Source: Scylla paramamosain
Taxonomy: Eukaryota > Arthropoda > Malacostraca > Decapoda > Portunidae
DNA length: 64,000 nt
Reading direction: 5' to 3'
NCBI RefSeq assembly: GCF_035594125.1
Contig: NW_026973728.1
Span: 1 to 64,000 of the forward strand
Within the stretch, counting starts at the first letter, position 1. Each line of letters starts with the position of its first letter. Under the pieces are notes generated by a model that was given only the letters and a program-made list of their open reading frames with translations, had not been told where the DNA came from and did no database searches. This document shows, piece by piece, positions 25,932 to 36,870 of the stretch. The position numbers and the translations under genes are program-made.

Positions 25932-26660
25932 AACGCTAAACAGGATGCAAACCAACGAATATGAAGAAATAGAATAATATTACCAAAAAGGTATATTTTT
26001 AATGTTTTTGAGCTTATTACCTTAAAAAAATGCGAAAATGGATGGAAAGCACTCTATATTTGGATACAAAAGGACATTACGTGAAATGTGTATAATGAGT
26101 GTTTTATAGTTTCACAAGAACCACAAGGCAAAAAACGCAAAAACTCGTGTATATAAAGAATTTTCTTATATACCAAAATGCTGAAACTCAGGAATAAAAC
26201 TCTTAATTAAGAATACAGAACAGCTTTACCAAATGCGTGTATTTTGAGTGCTTTTCACATTCTTAGTTACCAAAACCCCAAATTGCATGCGAAACTAGCT
26301 TTATGTGGAAAAAAAATGACATGACCGACCAAAAAGTTTTTGAGCTTGATAAGCAATAAAGCAGTAAAAAGCACGGGAATCACATTACATGGGAATAAAA
26401 CGAACTTTTACTAAGGACTTGTGTTTTTGAGCTGATTACATACCAAAACGCTAAAACGCATGGAAAACACCCTTTATGGAGAAACAGAATAATATTACCA
26501 AAAAACATGTATTTTGAGTGTTTTTCATCATGTTAACTATAAAAAAAAGCTAAAATACATGGAAAGAACCCTATATTTCGAAAATGGAAGGACGTTACGA
26601 GAAACGTGTATTATGAGTTTTTTTTTAAGTTCGTTAAGTATGAGAAAGCTAAAACCCACA

Positions 26661-26700
26661 AATGACACTCTTTATAGAGTGTTTTCGTACCTAACAATGT
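26661..26700. other. Orientation switch, HOR to diverged block
   Basis: The plus text ACACTCTTTATAGAG of monomer 11 runs into TGTTTTCGTACCTAAC of a minus monomer. The near-symmetric ACACTCTTTATAGAGTGTT straddles the join, so the breakpoint fell where short inverted homology was available. The mirrored copy lies at about 62,620-62,645. Confidence 0.8.
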
Positions 26701-28863
26701 GAAAAACACACTAAAAGCACATTTATGGTAATCTTATTCTCTTATCCATATAGACTGTTCTTCAATGCGTCAAATAGGTCTTGGTACCTAAGAAATAAAA
26801 AAAAACAACTTATTATAAAAGTTTCTTCTAATGTCTTTTCGTTTCCTTATGCAAAGTATTTTGCATGCATTTATGTTTCTTTTTATATGTAAAAAGAAAA
26901 AAAAATTGTTTATGGTAATAAAGGGTGTTTTGCATACAGCTCAGCGTTATGGTACGTAAGTAGCTGAAAATACCCAAAAAATAAATTTTTGGTTGACTTG
27001 TTCTTTCATATAGGTAGCTTTCCATGTTTTTTATAACTTTGGTACCTAACAACAACAATCGACACTCAAAAGACATGTTTCTGGAAATATCGTTTCATAT
27101 CCTCATAGATGGTGCTCTGGAGTCATTTTGACGTTTTGGTACATAAAATTGTGATAAAAACACAAAATAAACGTTTTTGGTAATGTTCTGTTTCTCCATA
27201 TACAGTGGTACTAAATAGTTTTCGCGTTTGGTACCTAAGACGCTCAAAAACACTAATGGCATCTTTCTCGTAATGTCCTTTATTTTATCCATATTGGGTG
27301 ATTTCCATGCATTTTGGCGTTTTTGTTACGTAACAATGTGAAAAAACACTCAAAATATTCGTTTTCTGTAATGTTCTGTTTCTTCATATATAATGTTATA
27401 CATGCGTTTGTGCATTTTGCTACCTAAGAATATCAAAAACACTGATAAATGAAGTGTCTTTATTTCTTTTCGTATCGCCATTTAGGTTACTTTGCATGCA
27501 TTTTTGCTTTTTTTTTTATACGTAAGATAAAAAAAAAAAACTCAAAATGCATATTTCTTGTAATGTTATTCTGTTTCTTCATAAAATGTGCTTTGCATGC
27601 ATTTTAGCGTTTTGGTACGTACGTAGCTGTAAAAACTCTCAAAAGACACGCTTTTGGTAATGTTTTGCTTTTCCAAATAGGGAGCTTTCGTTGGTTTTTA
27701 GCGTTTTGGTATCTAATATTCTTGAGTTTCTCTAAAGAGAGTATTATTTATGCATTTTCGCGTTTTGGTACCTAAAAAGCTAAAAAACGCTCTTTATATA
27801 AGTTTCTCATAATGTCATTGGTTACTTCTTTTTTTTGTGTAACAAGCTCAAAACACTGAAAATACACGCTTTTTTGGTAATGTTATTCAGTTTTTCCAAG
27901 GCGTTTTGGATGCGTTTAAGTGTTCTTGTATGTAAGTAGCTCATAAGCACTGAAATTAAAAGTTTTTGTAATATTTTGTTTTCTCCTATATGGTGCTTTC
28001 CTTGATTTTTAGCTTCTTGGCACCTAACATGCTCATAAACAGTGAAAGGACATGTTTCTGGAAATGTTTCCTTTCCCCATATAGTATGCTTTGCATGCAT
28101 TTTCGCGTTGCGGTACCTAATAACGTGAAAAAAGCCTTAAAACACAAGGGTTGGTTAATCTTGTTCCGTTTCTCCATATAGAGTATTATTCATACGTTTT
28201 AGTGTTCTGGTACCTATGAAGCTCAATACCACTCAAAATATGTTTCTTTTAATGTTTTCTTTTCCCATTTTAGGGTTATTTGCATGTATTTTATCGTTTT
28301 TGTACGTAACAGGCGCAAAATCTCTCAAAATGCATGTTTTTGGTAAAGCTGTTGAGTTTCTCCATAAAGAGTGTTTTGTAACCGTTTTAGCGGTTTGGTA
28401 TGTAAGTACCTCAAAACACTTAATTTTTTCCCATTTACGACACTTTCCATGCTTTTTAAGAGCTTTTTGTGCCTAACACACTCATAAACTCTCAAAAGAC
28501 ATATTTCTGGAAATATCGTTTATTTTCCCCATATCGAGTGCTTTGCATGCATTTTGGCGTTTTGATACCTAACAAAGCTAAATACACTTAAAATGCACGT
28601 TTTCTCCATACAGAGGGCAAATCGTGCGTTTTATCGTTTCGGTACCTAATAAGCTAAAAAAAAAAACTCATAATGCTGGTTTCTCTTAATGTCTTTTCGT
28701 TTTCTTATATAGGGTACTTTGTATACATTTTGACGCTTTTGTACAAAACAAGCTGAAAAATTGCCCAAAATGCTCGTTTTTGGTAATGTTTTTATATTTC
28801 TGCAAGAAAGGAGTTTTGCATGTTTTATCGTTTTGGTACATTATAAATTTAAAAACTACCAAA
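26680..28863 (-). repeat. Diverged monomer block with readable pentamer order (minus)
   Basis: The reverse complement shows class order A-B-C-D-E without the 1.1-kb HOR. Plus-strand positions are D near 28340-28430, E near 28260-28340, A near 28170-28245, B near 28090-28160, C near 28000-28080, D near 27900-27985, E near 27820-27890. Monomers differ strongly from one another, and no GGTACCGAGATGCC landmark or fixed A/T tract is present. The mirrored copy is 60,439-62,630. Confidence 0.85.
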
Positions 28864-30314
28864 GCGTGTTAGGCAATAAAGCACTAAAAAGCAGGGCAAT
28901 CACATTACATTGGAAAAAAAAACAATTTTTAACAAGAACTTGCCTTTAAGTGTATTTGAGCCCCTTATATACCAAAACACTAAAATGCATGCAAAATACA
29001 CTTTATGGTGAAACAGAATAACATTACCAAAAACATATATTTTGCGTGTTTTTTATCATGTTACCAATAAAAACGCTTAAATACATGCAAAGAACCCTAT
29101 TTTTGGGAAACGAAAGGACATTACGAGAAACGTGTATTATGAGTGTTTTTAAGTTCATTAACTACGAAAAAGCTAAAAGCCACAAATTACACTCTTTATT
29201 GAGAAAAAATAAATAAATAAAAAAATACTATTTTTTTTTTTTCATTCTTATTTATCTTCACAGGTAACGAGGTGCCAAAATTCGGGCAAAGTTCAGGAAA
29301 TTATATGAAATAAGAATATTATCAAAAAAGTTAAATTTAGCTTTTTTTTCGGACTGTTATGTACCAAACTCCTAAAGTGCATGCAAAGGCACCTATATGG
29401 GGAAATTAAACGTCTTTGCCAGAAAACTGCTTTATGAGTGTTTTTCAGCATGTTAGGAACCAACACGATAAAACCCAAGGAAGTCAATCTATATGGGAAT
29501 CCAAAACAAAATTACTGAAAACGTGTCTTTTCGGTGTTTTATGTAGAAAACGCTAAAACGGATGCAAACCAACCAAAAAGAAGAAATAGAATAACATTAC
29601 CAAAAAGGTATATTTTGAGTGTTTTTGAAATTGTTACCTACAAAAAACGCGAAAATGGATGGAAAGCACTCTATATTGGGAAGCAAAAGGCACCAAAAAG
29701 TATGTTAGGCACCAAAACGATAAATATTATGAAAGTCACTCTATATGGAAATCCAAAGTAAAATTACTGGAAACGTGTCTTTTAAAAGATTTTCGTAGAA
29801 AAACGTTAAAACGATGCAAACCAACCAATATAGAATAACATTAACAAAAAAGTATATTTTGTGTGTTTTTGATCTTGTTACATAAAAAAAAACGCGAAAA
29901 TGGATCCAAAGCATTCTATATAAGAAAAAAAAAGGCCATAACGAGAAACGTGTATAATGAGTGTTCTATAGTTTCACCAGAATCAGAAGGCAAAAAACGC
30001 AAAAACCCGACTGTATGGAGAAGTTTCTAAGATACGAAAATTCTGAAACTCATGAATAACACTCTTAATCAAGGAACAGAACAACCAGAAAAAAATGCGT
30101 GTATTTTGAGTGTTTTTTTACATTCTTAGTTACCAAAACAATAAATTCCATGCGAAACTAGCTTTATGTGGGAAAAAAAATGACATTACAAGAAAAAGTG
30201 CCTTTGAGTGTTTTTGAGCGTGTTAGGCAATAAAGCACTATAAAGCAAGGCAATCACATTACATAGGAATAAAACCAACTTTTACGAAAAAAAACTTGCC
30301 TTTTAGTGTTTTTG
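28864..30314 (+). repeat. HOR array block 4 (plus, short)
   Basis: The block begins abruptly inside monomer 8 (GCGTGTTAGGCAATAAAGCAC) after the minus block and has one full landmark at 29263 (GGTAACGAGGTGCC type). Near 29,690 monomer 4 breaks off at AAGCAAAAGGCACC and is joined to the monomer 1-2 junction of another unit (AGTATGTTAGGCACC), an internal deletion. The block runs into the short inverted fragment at 30,315. Confidence 0.87.
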
Positions 30315-30766
30315 ACACGCATTTAGTAAGGTTGCTCTGTTTCTCAATTAAAAGTGTTATTCATGAGTTTCACCATATACAAGAGTTTTTGCGTTTTTTG
30401 CCTTGTGGTTTTTTTGAATTATAAAACATTCATTATACACCTTTCTCACAATGTCACTTTGTTTCCCAATACACCGTGCTTTGTATCCATTTTCGCGCTT
30501 TTTTGTAGGTAACAAGCTCAAAAACACTCAAAATATACATTTTGGTAATGTTTTTCTGCTTCTTGATATTGGTTGGTTTCTATCAGTTTTAGCGTTTTTC
30601 TACGTAAAACACTGAGAAGACACGTTTTCAGTAATTTTGTTTTGGATTCCCACATAGAGTGAGTTCCTTATTATTTATTGTTTTGGTGCCTAACATGCTG
30701 AAAAACACTCAAAAGACAGATTTCTGGTAAGGTTCCTAGTTTCCTCATATAGGAGGCTTTGCATGT
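30315..30766 (-). repeat. Micro-inverted satellite fragment, copy 2
   Basis: This fragment matches 15,649-16,126 in content and in both ends (ACACGCATTTAGTAAGG at the start, CATAGGAGGCTTTGCATG-like text at the end). It shares flanking plus monomers with that copy, so the inversion happened once and was then copied with the super-repeat. Confidence 0.87.
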
Positions 30767-32769
30767 CTTTTTAGTGTCTTTTGAGCGTGTTACGCAATAA
30801 AGCAGGGCAATCACATTACATAAGAATAAAACCAAATTTTACCAAGAACTTGCCTTTAAGTGTTTTTGAGGTCCTTACATACCAAAACGCTAAAACGCAT
30901 GCAAAATACATTTTATGGAGAAACAGAATAACATTACCAAATACATGTATTTTGAGTGTTTTTGATCATGTTATCTATAATAATGCTTAAATACATGCAA
31001 AGAACCTTATGTTTGGGAAACAAAAGGACATTACGAGAAACGTGTATTATGAGTGTTTTTTTAAGTTCCTTTAGTACCAAAAAACTAAAACCCACAAATA
31101 ACACTTTTTAGAAAAAAAAATAATAAATAAAAAAATAAAAAAATGGGAATTTTTTTTTTTTTTTCATCTTCATAGGTACCAAATTGCCTAAATTCTGCCA
31201 AAATTCAAGGAATTTATGTGGAAAAAAGAACATTATCATGAAAGTTAATTATAGCTTTTTTTTCTTATTGTTATGTACCAAAACCTAAAGTGCATGCAAA
31301 GCCACCAATATAGGGAAGTTAAACAACTTTACCAGAAACATTTCTTTTCAGTGTTTTTCAGCATGTTATGCACCAATACGATAAATAATATGAAAATCAG
31401 TTAATATGTGAATCTAAAACAAAATTACGTGTCTTTTCAGTGTTTTACGTAGAAAAACGCTAAAGCGGATGCAAACCATCCTATATGAAGAAATAGAATA
31501 ACATTATCAAAAAGATATATTTTGAGTGTTTTTGAGCTTGTTACCTACAAAAAATGCAAAAATGGATGTAAAGCACTCTATATTAGGAAACAAAAGGACA
31601 TTACGAGGAAGGTGTATAATGAGTGTTTTATAGTTTTAAAAGAACCATAAGGCAATAAACGCAAAAACTCGTGTATATAGAGAAATTTTTACATACCAAA
31701 ATGATGAAATGCATGAATAACACTTTTAATCGATAAACAGAACTACCTTACCAAATTGTGTATTTTGAGTGTTTTTCACATTCTTAGTTACGAAAATGCC
31801 AAATTACATGCGAAATTAGCTTCATGTGGGAAAAAAAAATGACATTACCAGAAAAGTGTCTTTTGAGTGTTTTTGAGCGTGATATGCAACAAAGCACTAA
31901 AAAGCAGAATAATCACATTACATGGGAATAAAACCAAGTTTTAAGAAGAATTTGCCTTTAAATGTTTATTAACCCCTTATATACCAAACAGCTAAAACGC
32001 ATGCAAAACAAACTTTATGGAGAAACAGAATAAAATTACCAAAAACATGTATTTTGAGTGTTTTTGATCATGTTATCTATAAAAACGCTTAAGTACATGC
32101 AAAGAACATTATGTTTGGGAAATAAAAGGACATTACGAGAAACGAGTATTATAACGTGTTTTTATAAATTCCTTAAGTACCAAAAAGCTAAAACCCACAA
32201 ATAACACTCTTTATTTAGTAAATAAAAAAATAAAAATAATAAAATAAATAGGATTTTTTTTTTTTTGTTATTCATCTTCATAGGTACCGGGATGCCAAAA
32301 TACTGGGAAAATTCAGGGCAATTATGTGATAAATGAATATTATCAAAAAAGTTAATTTCAGCTTTTTTTTCGGACTTTTATGTACGAAACCCTAAAGTGC
32401 ATGCAAAGCCTCCAATATGAGGAAATTAAACGACCTTACCAGAAATCTGTGTTTTGTGTGTTATTTTTAGCATGTTAGGCACCAAAACGATAAATAATAA
32501 GGAACTTACTCTATATGGAATCCAAAACAAAGTTACTGAAAACGTGTCTCCTCAGTGTTTTACGTAGAAAAACGTTAAAACGGATGCAAACCAACCAATA
32601 TCAAGAAATAGAAAAACGTTACCAAAAAGGTATATTTTGAATGTTTTTGAGCTCTTTACCTACAAAAACGCGAAAATTGATGCAAAGCACTCTATATTGG
32701 GAAAGAAAAGGACATTGCAAGAAAAGTGTATAATGAGTGTTTTATAGTTCAAAAGAACCACAAAGCAAA

Positions 32770-33560
32770 CAATGCAAAAACTCGTGTATATGGAGAGATT
32801 TCGTAGACACCAAAATGCTGAAACTCATGAATAACACTCTTAATTGAGAAACAGAACAACCTTACTAAATGCGTGTATTTTCAGTGCTTTTCACATTCTT
32901 AGTTACCAAAAACCCTTAATTACATACGAAAATAGCTTTGTGGGGAAAAAAAAAGACTTTACCAGAAAAGTGTCTTTTGAGTGTTTTTCAGCGTGATTAG
33001 TAATAAAGCACTCTAAAGCAGGGGAATCACATTACATTGTAATAAAACCATTTTTTACTAATAACTTGCCTTTAAGTGTTTTTGAGCTCCTTATATACAA
33101 AACTGCTAAAACGCATGCAAAACACACTTTATGGATAAACAGAATAACATTACCAAAACCAGAAATCTTATTTCTGTTATATATGTTATATATGGATAAG
33201 TTTCTTAGATACCAAAATGCTGAAACTCATGAATAACACTCTTAATTGAGAAACAGAACAACCTTACTAAATGCGTGTATTTTGAGAGCTTTTCACATTC
33301 TTAGTTACCAAAACCCCAAATTGCATACGAAACCAGATTTATGTGGGAAAAAATGACATTACCAGAAAAGTGTCTTTTGAGTGTTTTTGAGCGTGATAGG
33401 ATATAAAGCACTAAAAAGCAGGGGAATCACATTAGATTCGAATAAAACCAATTTTTACAAAGAACTTGCCTTTGAGTGTTTTTGAGCTCCTTATATACCA
33501 AAACACTAAAACGCCTGCAAAACACACTTTATGGAGAAACATAATAACATTACCAAAAAC
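32770..33560 (+). repeat. Tandem partial duplication of monomers 6-9 with a filler joint
   Basis: The class A-B-C-D segment occurs twice in a row (about 32,785-33,158 and 33,190-33,555), which explains the 1.49-kb unit. In the left arm the joint carries a filler containing AGAAATCTTATTTCT (33161-33175, 6-base inverted arms) and a repeated GTTATATAT. The right arm at about 56,118-56,145 has the same duplication but a shorter joint (CCATATATACAAGG). Confidence 0.8.
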
Positions 33561-34406
33561 ATGTATATTGAGTGTTTTTGATCATGTTATCTATAAAAAC
33601 GCTTAAATACATAAAATGAACCTTATGTTTGGGAAACGAAAGTGTTTTTAAGTTCCTCAAGTACCAAAAAGCTAAAACCCACAAATAACACTCTTTATTT
33701 AAAATAAATAAATAAATAAATAAATAAAAAATATATATAATTTTTTTTTTTTTTGTCATTCATCTTGATAGGTACCGAGATGACAAAATTCTGGGAAAAT
33801 TCAGGGCAATTATATGATAAAAGAATATTATCAAAAAAGTTGTTTTTTGTTTTTTTTTACGGACTGTTATGTACCAAACCCTAAAGAGCATACAAAGCCT
33901 CCTATATTAGGAAATTGAATGACTTTACCAGAAAATTGTCGGGAAAAATTCATGATATTTTGTGAAATAAGAACATTATCAAAAAAGTTAATTTTAGCTT
34001 TTTTTTCTTCGACTCTTATTTCGCAAACCCTATAGTGCATGCAAAACCACTTATATGGGGAAATCAAACGTCTTTGCCAAAAAACTGTCTTATGAGTGTT
34101 TTTCAGCATGTTAGGCACCAAAACGATATATAACATGGAAGTAACTTTATATGGAAATCTATAACAAAATTTCTGAAAACGTGTCTTTTCGGTGTTTTAC
34201 GTAGAAAAACGCTAAATCGGATGCAAACCAACCAATATGAAAAAAAAAAATAGAATAACATTACCAAAAAGGTATATTTTGAGTGTTTTTTAGCTTGTTA
34301 CCTACAAAAAAGGTGAAAATGGATGGAAACCACTCCCTAATGGGAAACAAAAGAACATTACGAGAAACGTGTATAATGAGTGTCTTATTATTTTCGAGCA
34401 AAAGAA

Positions 34407-34430
34407 CTTGTGGTTCACAAGAACCACAAG
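34407..34430. repeat. Hairpin insertion in monomer 5, copy 2 (perfect)
   Basis: CTTGTGGTTC, loop ACAA, then GAACCACAAG form a perfect inverted repeat with 10-base arms. It lies in the variant monomer 5 that reads TTTTCGAGCAAAAGAA just upstream. The mirrored copy is at 54892-54915. Confidence 0.88.
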
Positions 34431-36849
34431 GCAAAAAACGCAAAAAACTCGTGTATATAAAGAAGTTACTTAGATACCAAAATGCTCAAACTCATGAATA
34501 ACAATATTTATTGAGAAAAAGAAAAACCTTACCAAAAGCGTGTATTTTCAATGTTTTTCACATTCTTAGCAAAATCCCAAATACCATGCGAAACTAGCTT
34601 TATGTTGTAAAAAAATGACATTACCAGAAGTGTCTTTTGAGTGTTTTTTGAGCGTGTTAGGCAATAAAGCACTAAAAAGCAGGGCAATCACATTACATGA
34701 GAATAAAACCAACTTTGACCAAGAACTTGCCATTATGTGTTTTTGAGCTCCTTACATACCAAAACGCTAAAACGCATGCAAAACACTACTTTATGGAGAA
34801 GCAGAAAAACATTACAAAAAAACATGTGTTTTAAGTGTTTTTGATCATGTTACCTATAAAAACGCTTAAATACATGCAAAGAAACCTATCTTTCGGAAAC
34901 GAAAGGACATTACGAGAAACGTGTATTATGACTGTTTTTAAGTTCCTTAAGTACCAAAACGTTAAAACCCACAAATAACACTCTTTAAAGAGAAAAAAAA
35001 AAAAAATAAATAAATAAATAAAAAATTGCATTTTTTTTTTTTATTGATTTGCATAAGTACCGAGATGCCAAAATTCTGCCAAAATTCAGGGAATTTATGT
35101 GTGAAAAAGAACATTATCAAAAAAGTTAATTATAGCTTTTTTTCGGATTGTTATTTACCAAACCCTAAAGTACATGGAAAGCCACCTATATGAGGAAATT
35201 AAACGAGTTTATCAGAAACCTGTCTTTTCAGTGTTTTCAGCATGTTAGGCACTAAACCGATAAATAATATGGAACTCAGTCAATATGTGAATCCAAAACA
35301 AAATTACTGAAAACGTGTCTTTTCAGTGTTTCACGTAGAAAAAACGCTAAAAGGGATGCAAAGCAACAAATATGAAGAAATAGAATAACATTACCAAAAA
35401 GTGTTTTTGAGCTTTTTACCTACAAAAAACGCGAAAATGGATGTAAAAGCACTCTATATTGGGAAGCAAAAGGACATTTAGAGAAACGTGTATAATGATT
35501 GTTTTATAGTTTCACAAGAACCACAAGACAAAAAACGCAAAAACTCGTGTATATAGAGAAGTTTCTTACATACCAAAATGCTAAAACTCATGAATAACAC
35601 TTTTAATTGAGAAACAGAACTACCTTAAAAAATGTGTGTATTTTGAGTGTTTTTCACATTCTTAGTTACGAAAATCCCAAATTACATGCGAAACTAGCTT
35701 TATGTGGGAAAAAAATGACATTATCAGAACAGTGTCTTTTGAGTGTTTTTGAGCGTGATATGCAACAAAGCACTAAAAAAACAGAATAATCACATTATAT
35801 AGGAATAAAACTAACTTTTACGAAGAAATTGCCTTTAAGTGTGTTTAACTCCTTACATACCAAAACGCTAAAACGCATGCAAAACACCCTTTATGGAGAA
35901 ACAGAATAACATTACCAAAAACATGTATTTTGAATGTTTTTTATCATGTTACTCATAAAAACGCTTAAATACATGCAAAGAACACTATGTCTGTGAAACA
36001 AAAGGACATATAAAAAAAAAAAATTAGCTTTTTTCCGGAATTATGTACCAAACCCAGAAGTGCATGCAAAGCCACCTATATGGGGAAATTACAAGACTTT
36101 ACCAGAAATCTGTCTTTTGATTGTTTTTCAGCAATTTCAACAATATTACTAAAAACGTGTCTTTTCAGTGATTTACGAAGAAAAACGCTAAAACGGATGC
36201 AAACCAACCAATATGAAGAAATAGAATAACATAACCAAAAAGATATATTTTGAGCGTTTTTCAGCTTGTTACCTAGAAAAAATGCGAAAATGGATGGAAA
36301 GCACTCTATATTGGGAAAGAAAAGAACATTACGAGAAACGTGTATAATGAGTGTTTTATATAGTGTGTATATAGAGAAGTTTCTTACATACTAAAATGCT
36401 GAAATGCATGAATAACACTTTTAATTCAGAAACAGAACTACCTTACCAAATGTGTGTATTTTGAGTGTTTTTCACATTCTTAGTTACGAAAATCGCAAAT
36501 TACATGCAAAACTAGCTTTATGTGGGAAAAAAAATGATATTACCAGAAAAGTGTGTTTTGAGTGTTTTTCAGCGTGATTTGCAACAAAGCACTAAAAAGC
36601 AGAACAATCACATTACATGGGAATAAAACCAACTTTTACGAAGAACTTGCCTTTAAGTGTTTTTTTTAACTCCTTACATACCTAAACGCTAAAACGCATG
36701 CAAAACAACCTTTATGGAGAAACATTACCAAAAACATGTATTTTGAGTGTTTTTGATCATGTTATTTATAAAAACGCTTAAATACATGCAAAGAACCTTA
36801 TGTTTGGGAAACGAAAGGACATTACGAGAAACGTCTATTATGAGTGTTT

Positions 36850-36870
36850 TTAAGCTCCTTCATAGGTACC
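36850..36870. other. Left-arm joint where ~3.54 kb present in the right arm is absent
   Basis: Monomer 11 text (TTTTTAAGCTCCTT) passes directly into monomer 12 text (CATAGGTACCGAAATATC). In the right arm the two sides are separated by 48,962-52,498. The joint shares the 3 bases CTT with both sides, and it keeps the monomers in register: the AAGTACC box of one monomer is replaced by the ATAGGTACC box of the next. Confidence 0.85.

Larger units (their letters stand above)
16127..26679 (+). repeat. HOR array block 3 (plus)
   Basis: Landmarks are at 16549, 17653, 18749, 19845, 20834, 21988, 23101, 24009, 24585 and 25698, with spacings of 1104, 1096, 1096, 989, 1154, 1113, 908, 576 and 1113 bp. 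The units from 18749 to 23730 repeat those of block 1. The first units (16549, 17653) match 31175 and 32283 in block 5. The 24009-24585 unit is a half unit. The block stops at 26,680 in a near-palindromic junction. Confidence 0.92.

Noticed and set aside
28216..28476. 86-codon frame that is almost identical to one at 60828-61088 on the other strand
   Set aside because: The conservation is explained by the inverted duplication as a whole, not by selection on a protein. The surrounding non-frame sequence is equally conserved.
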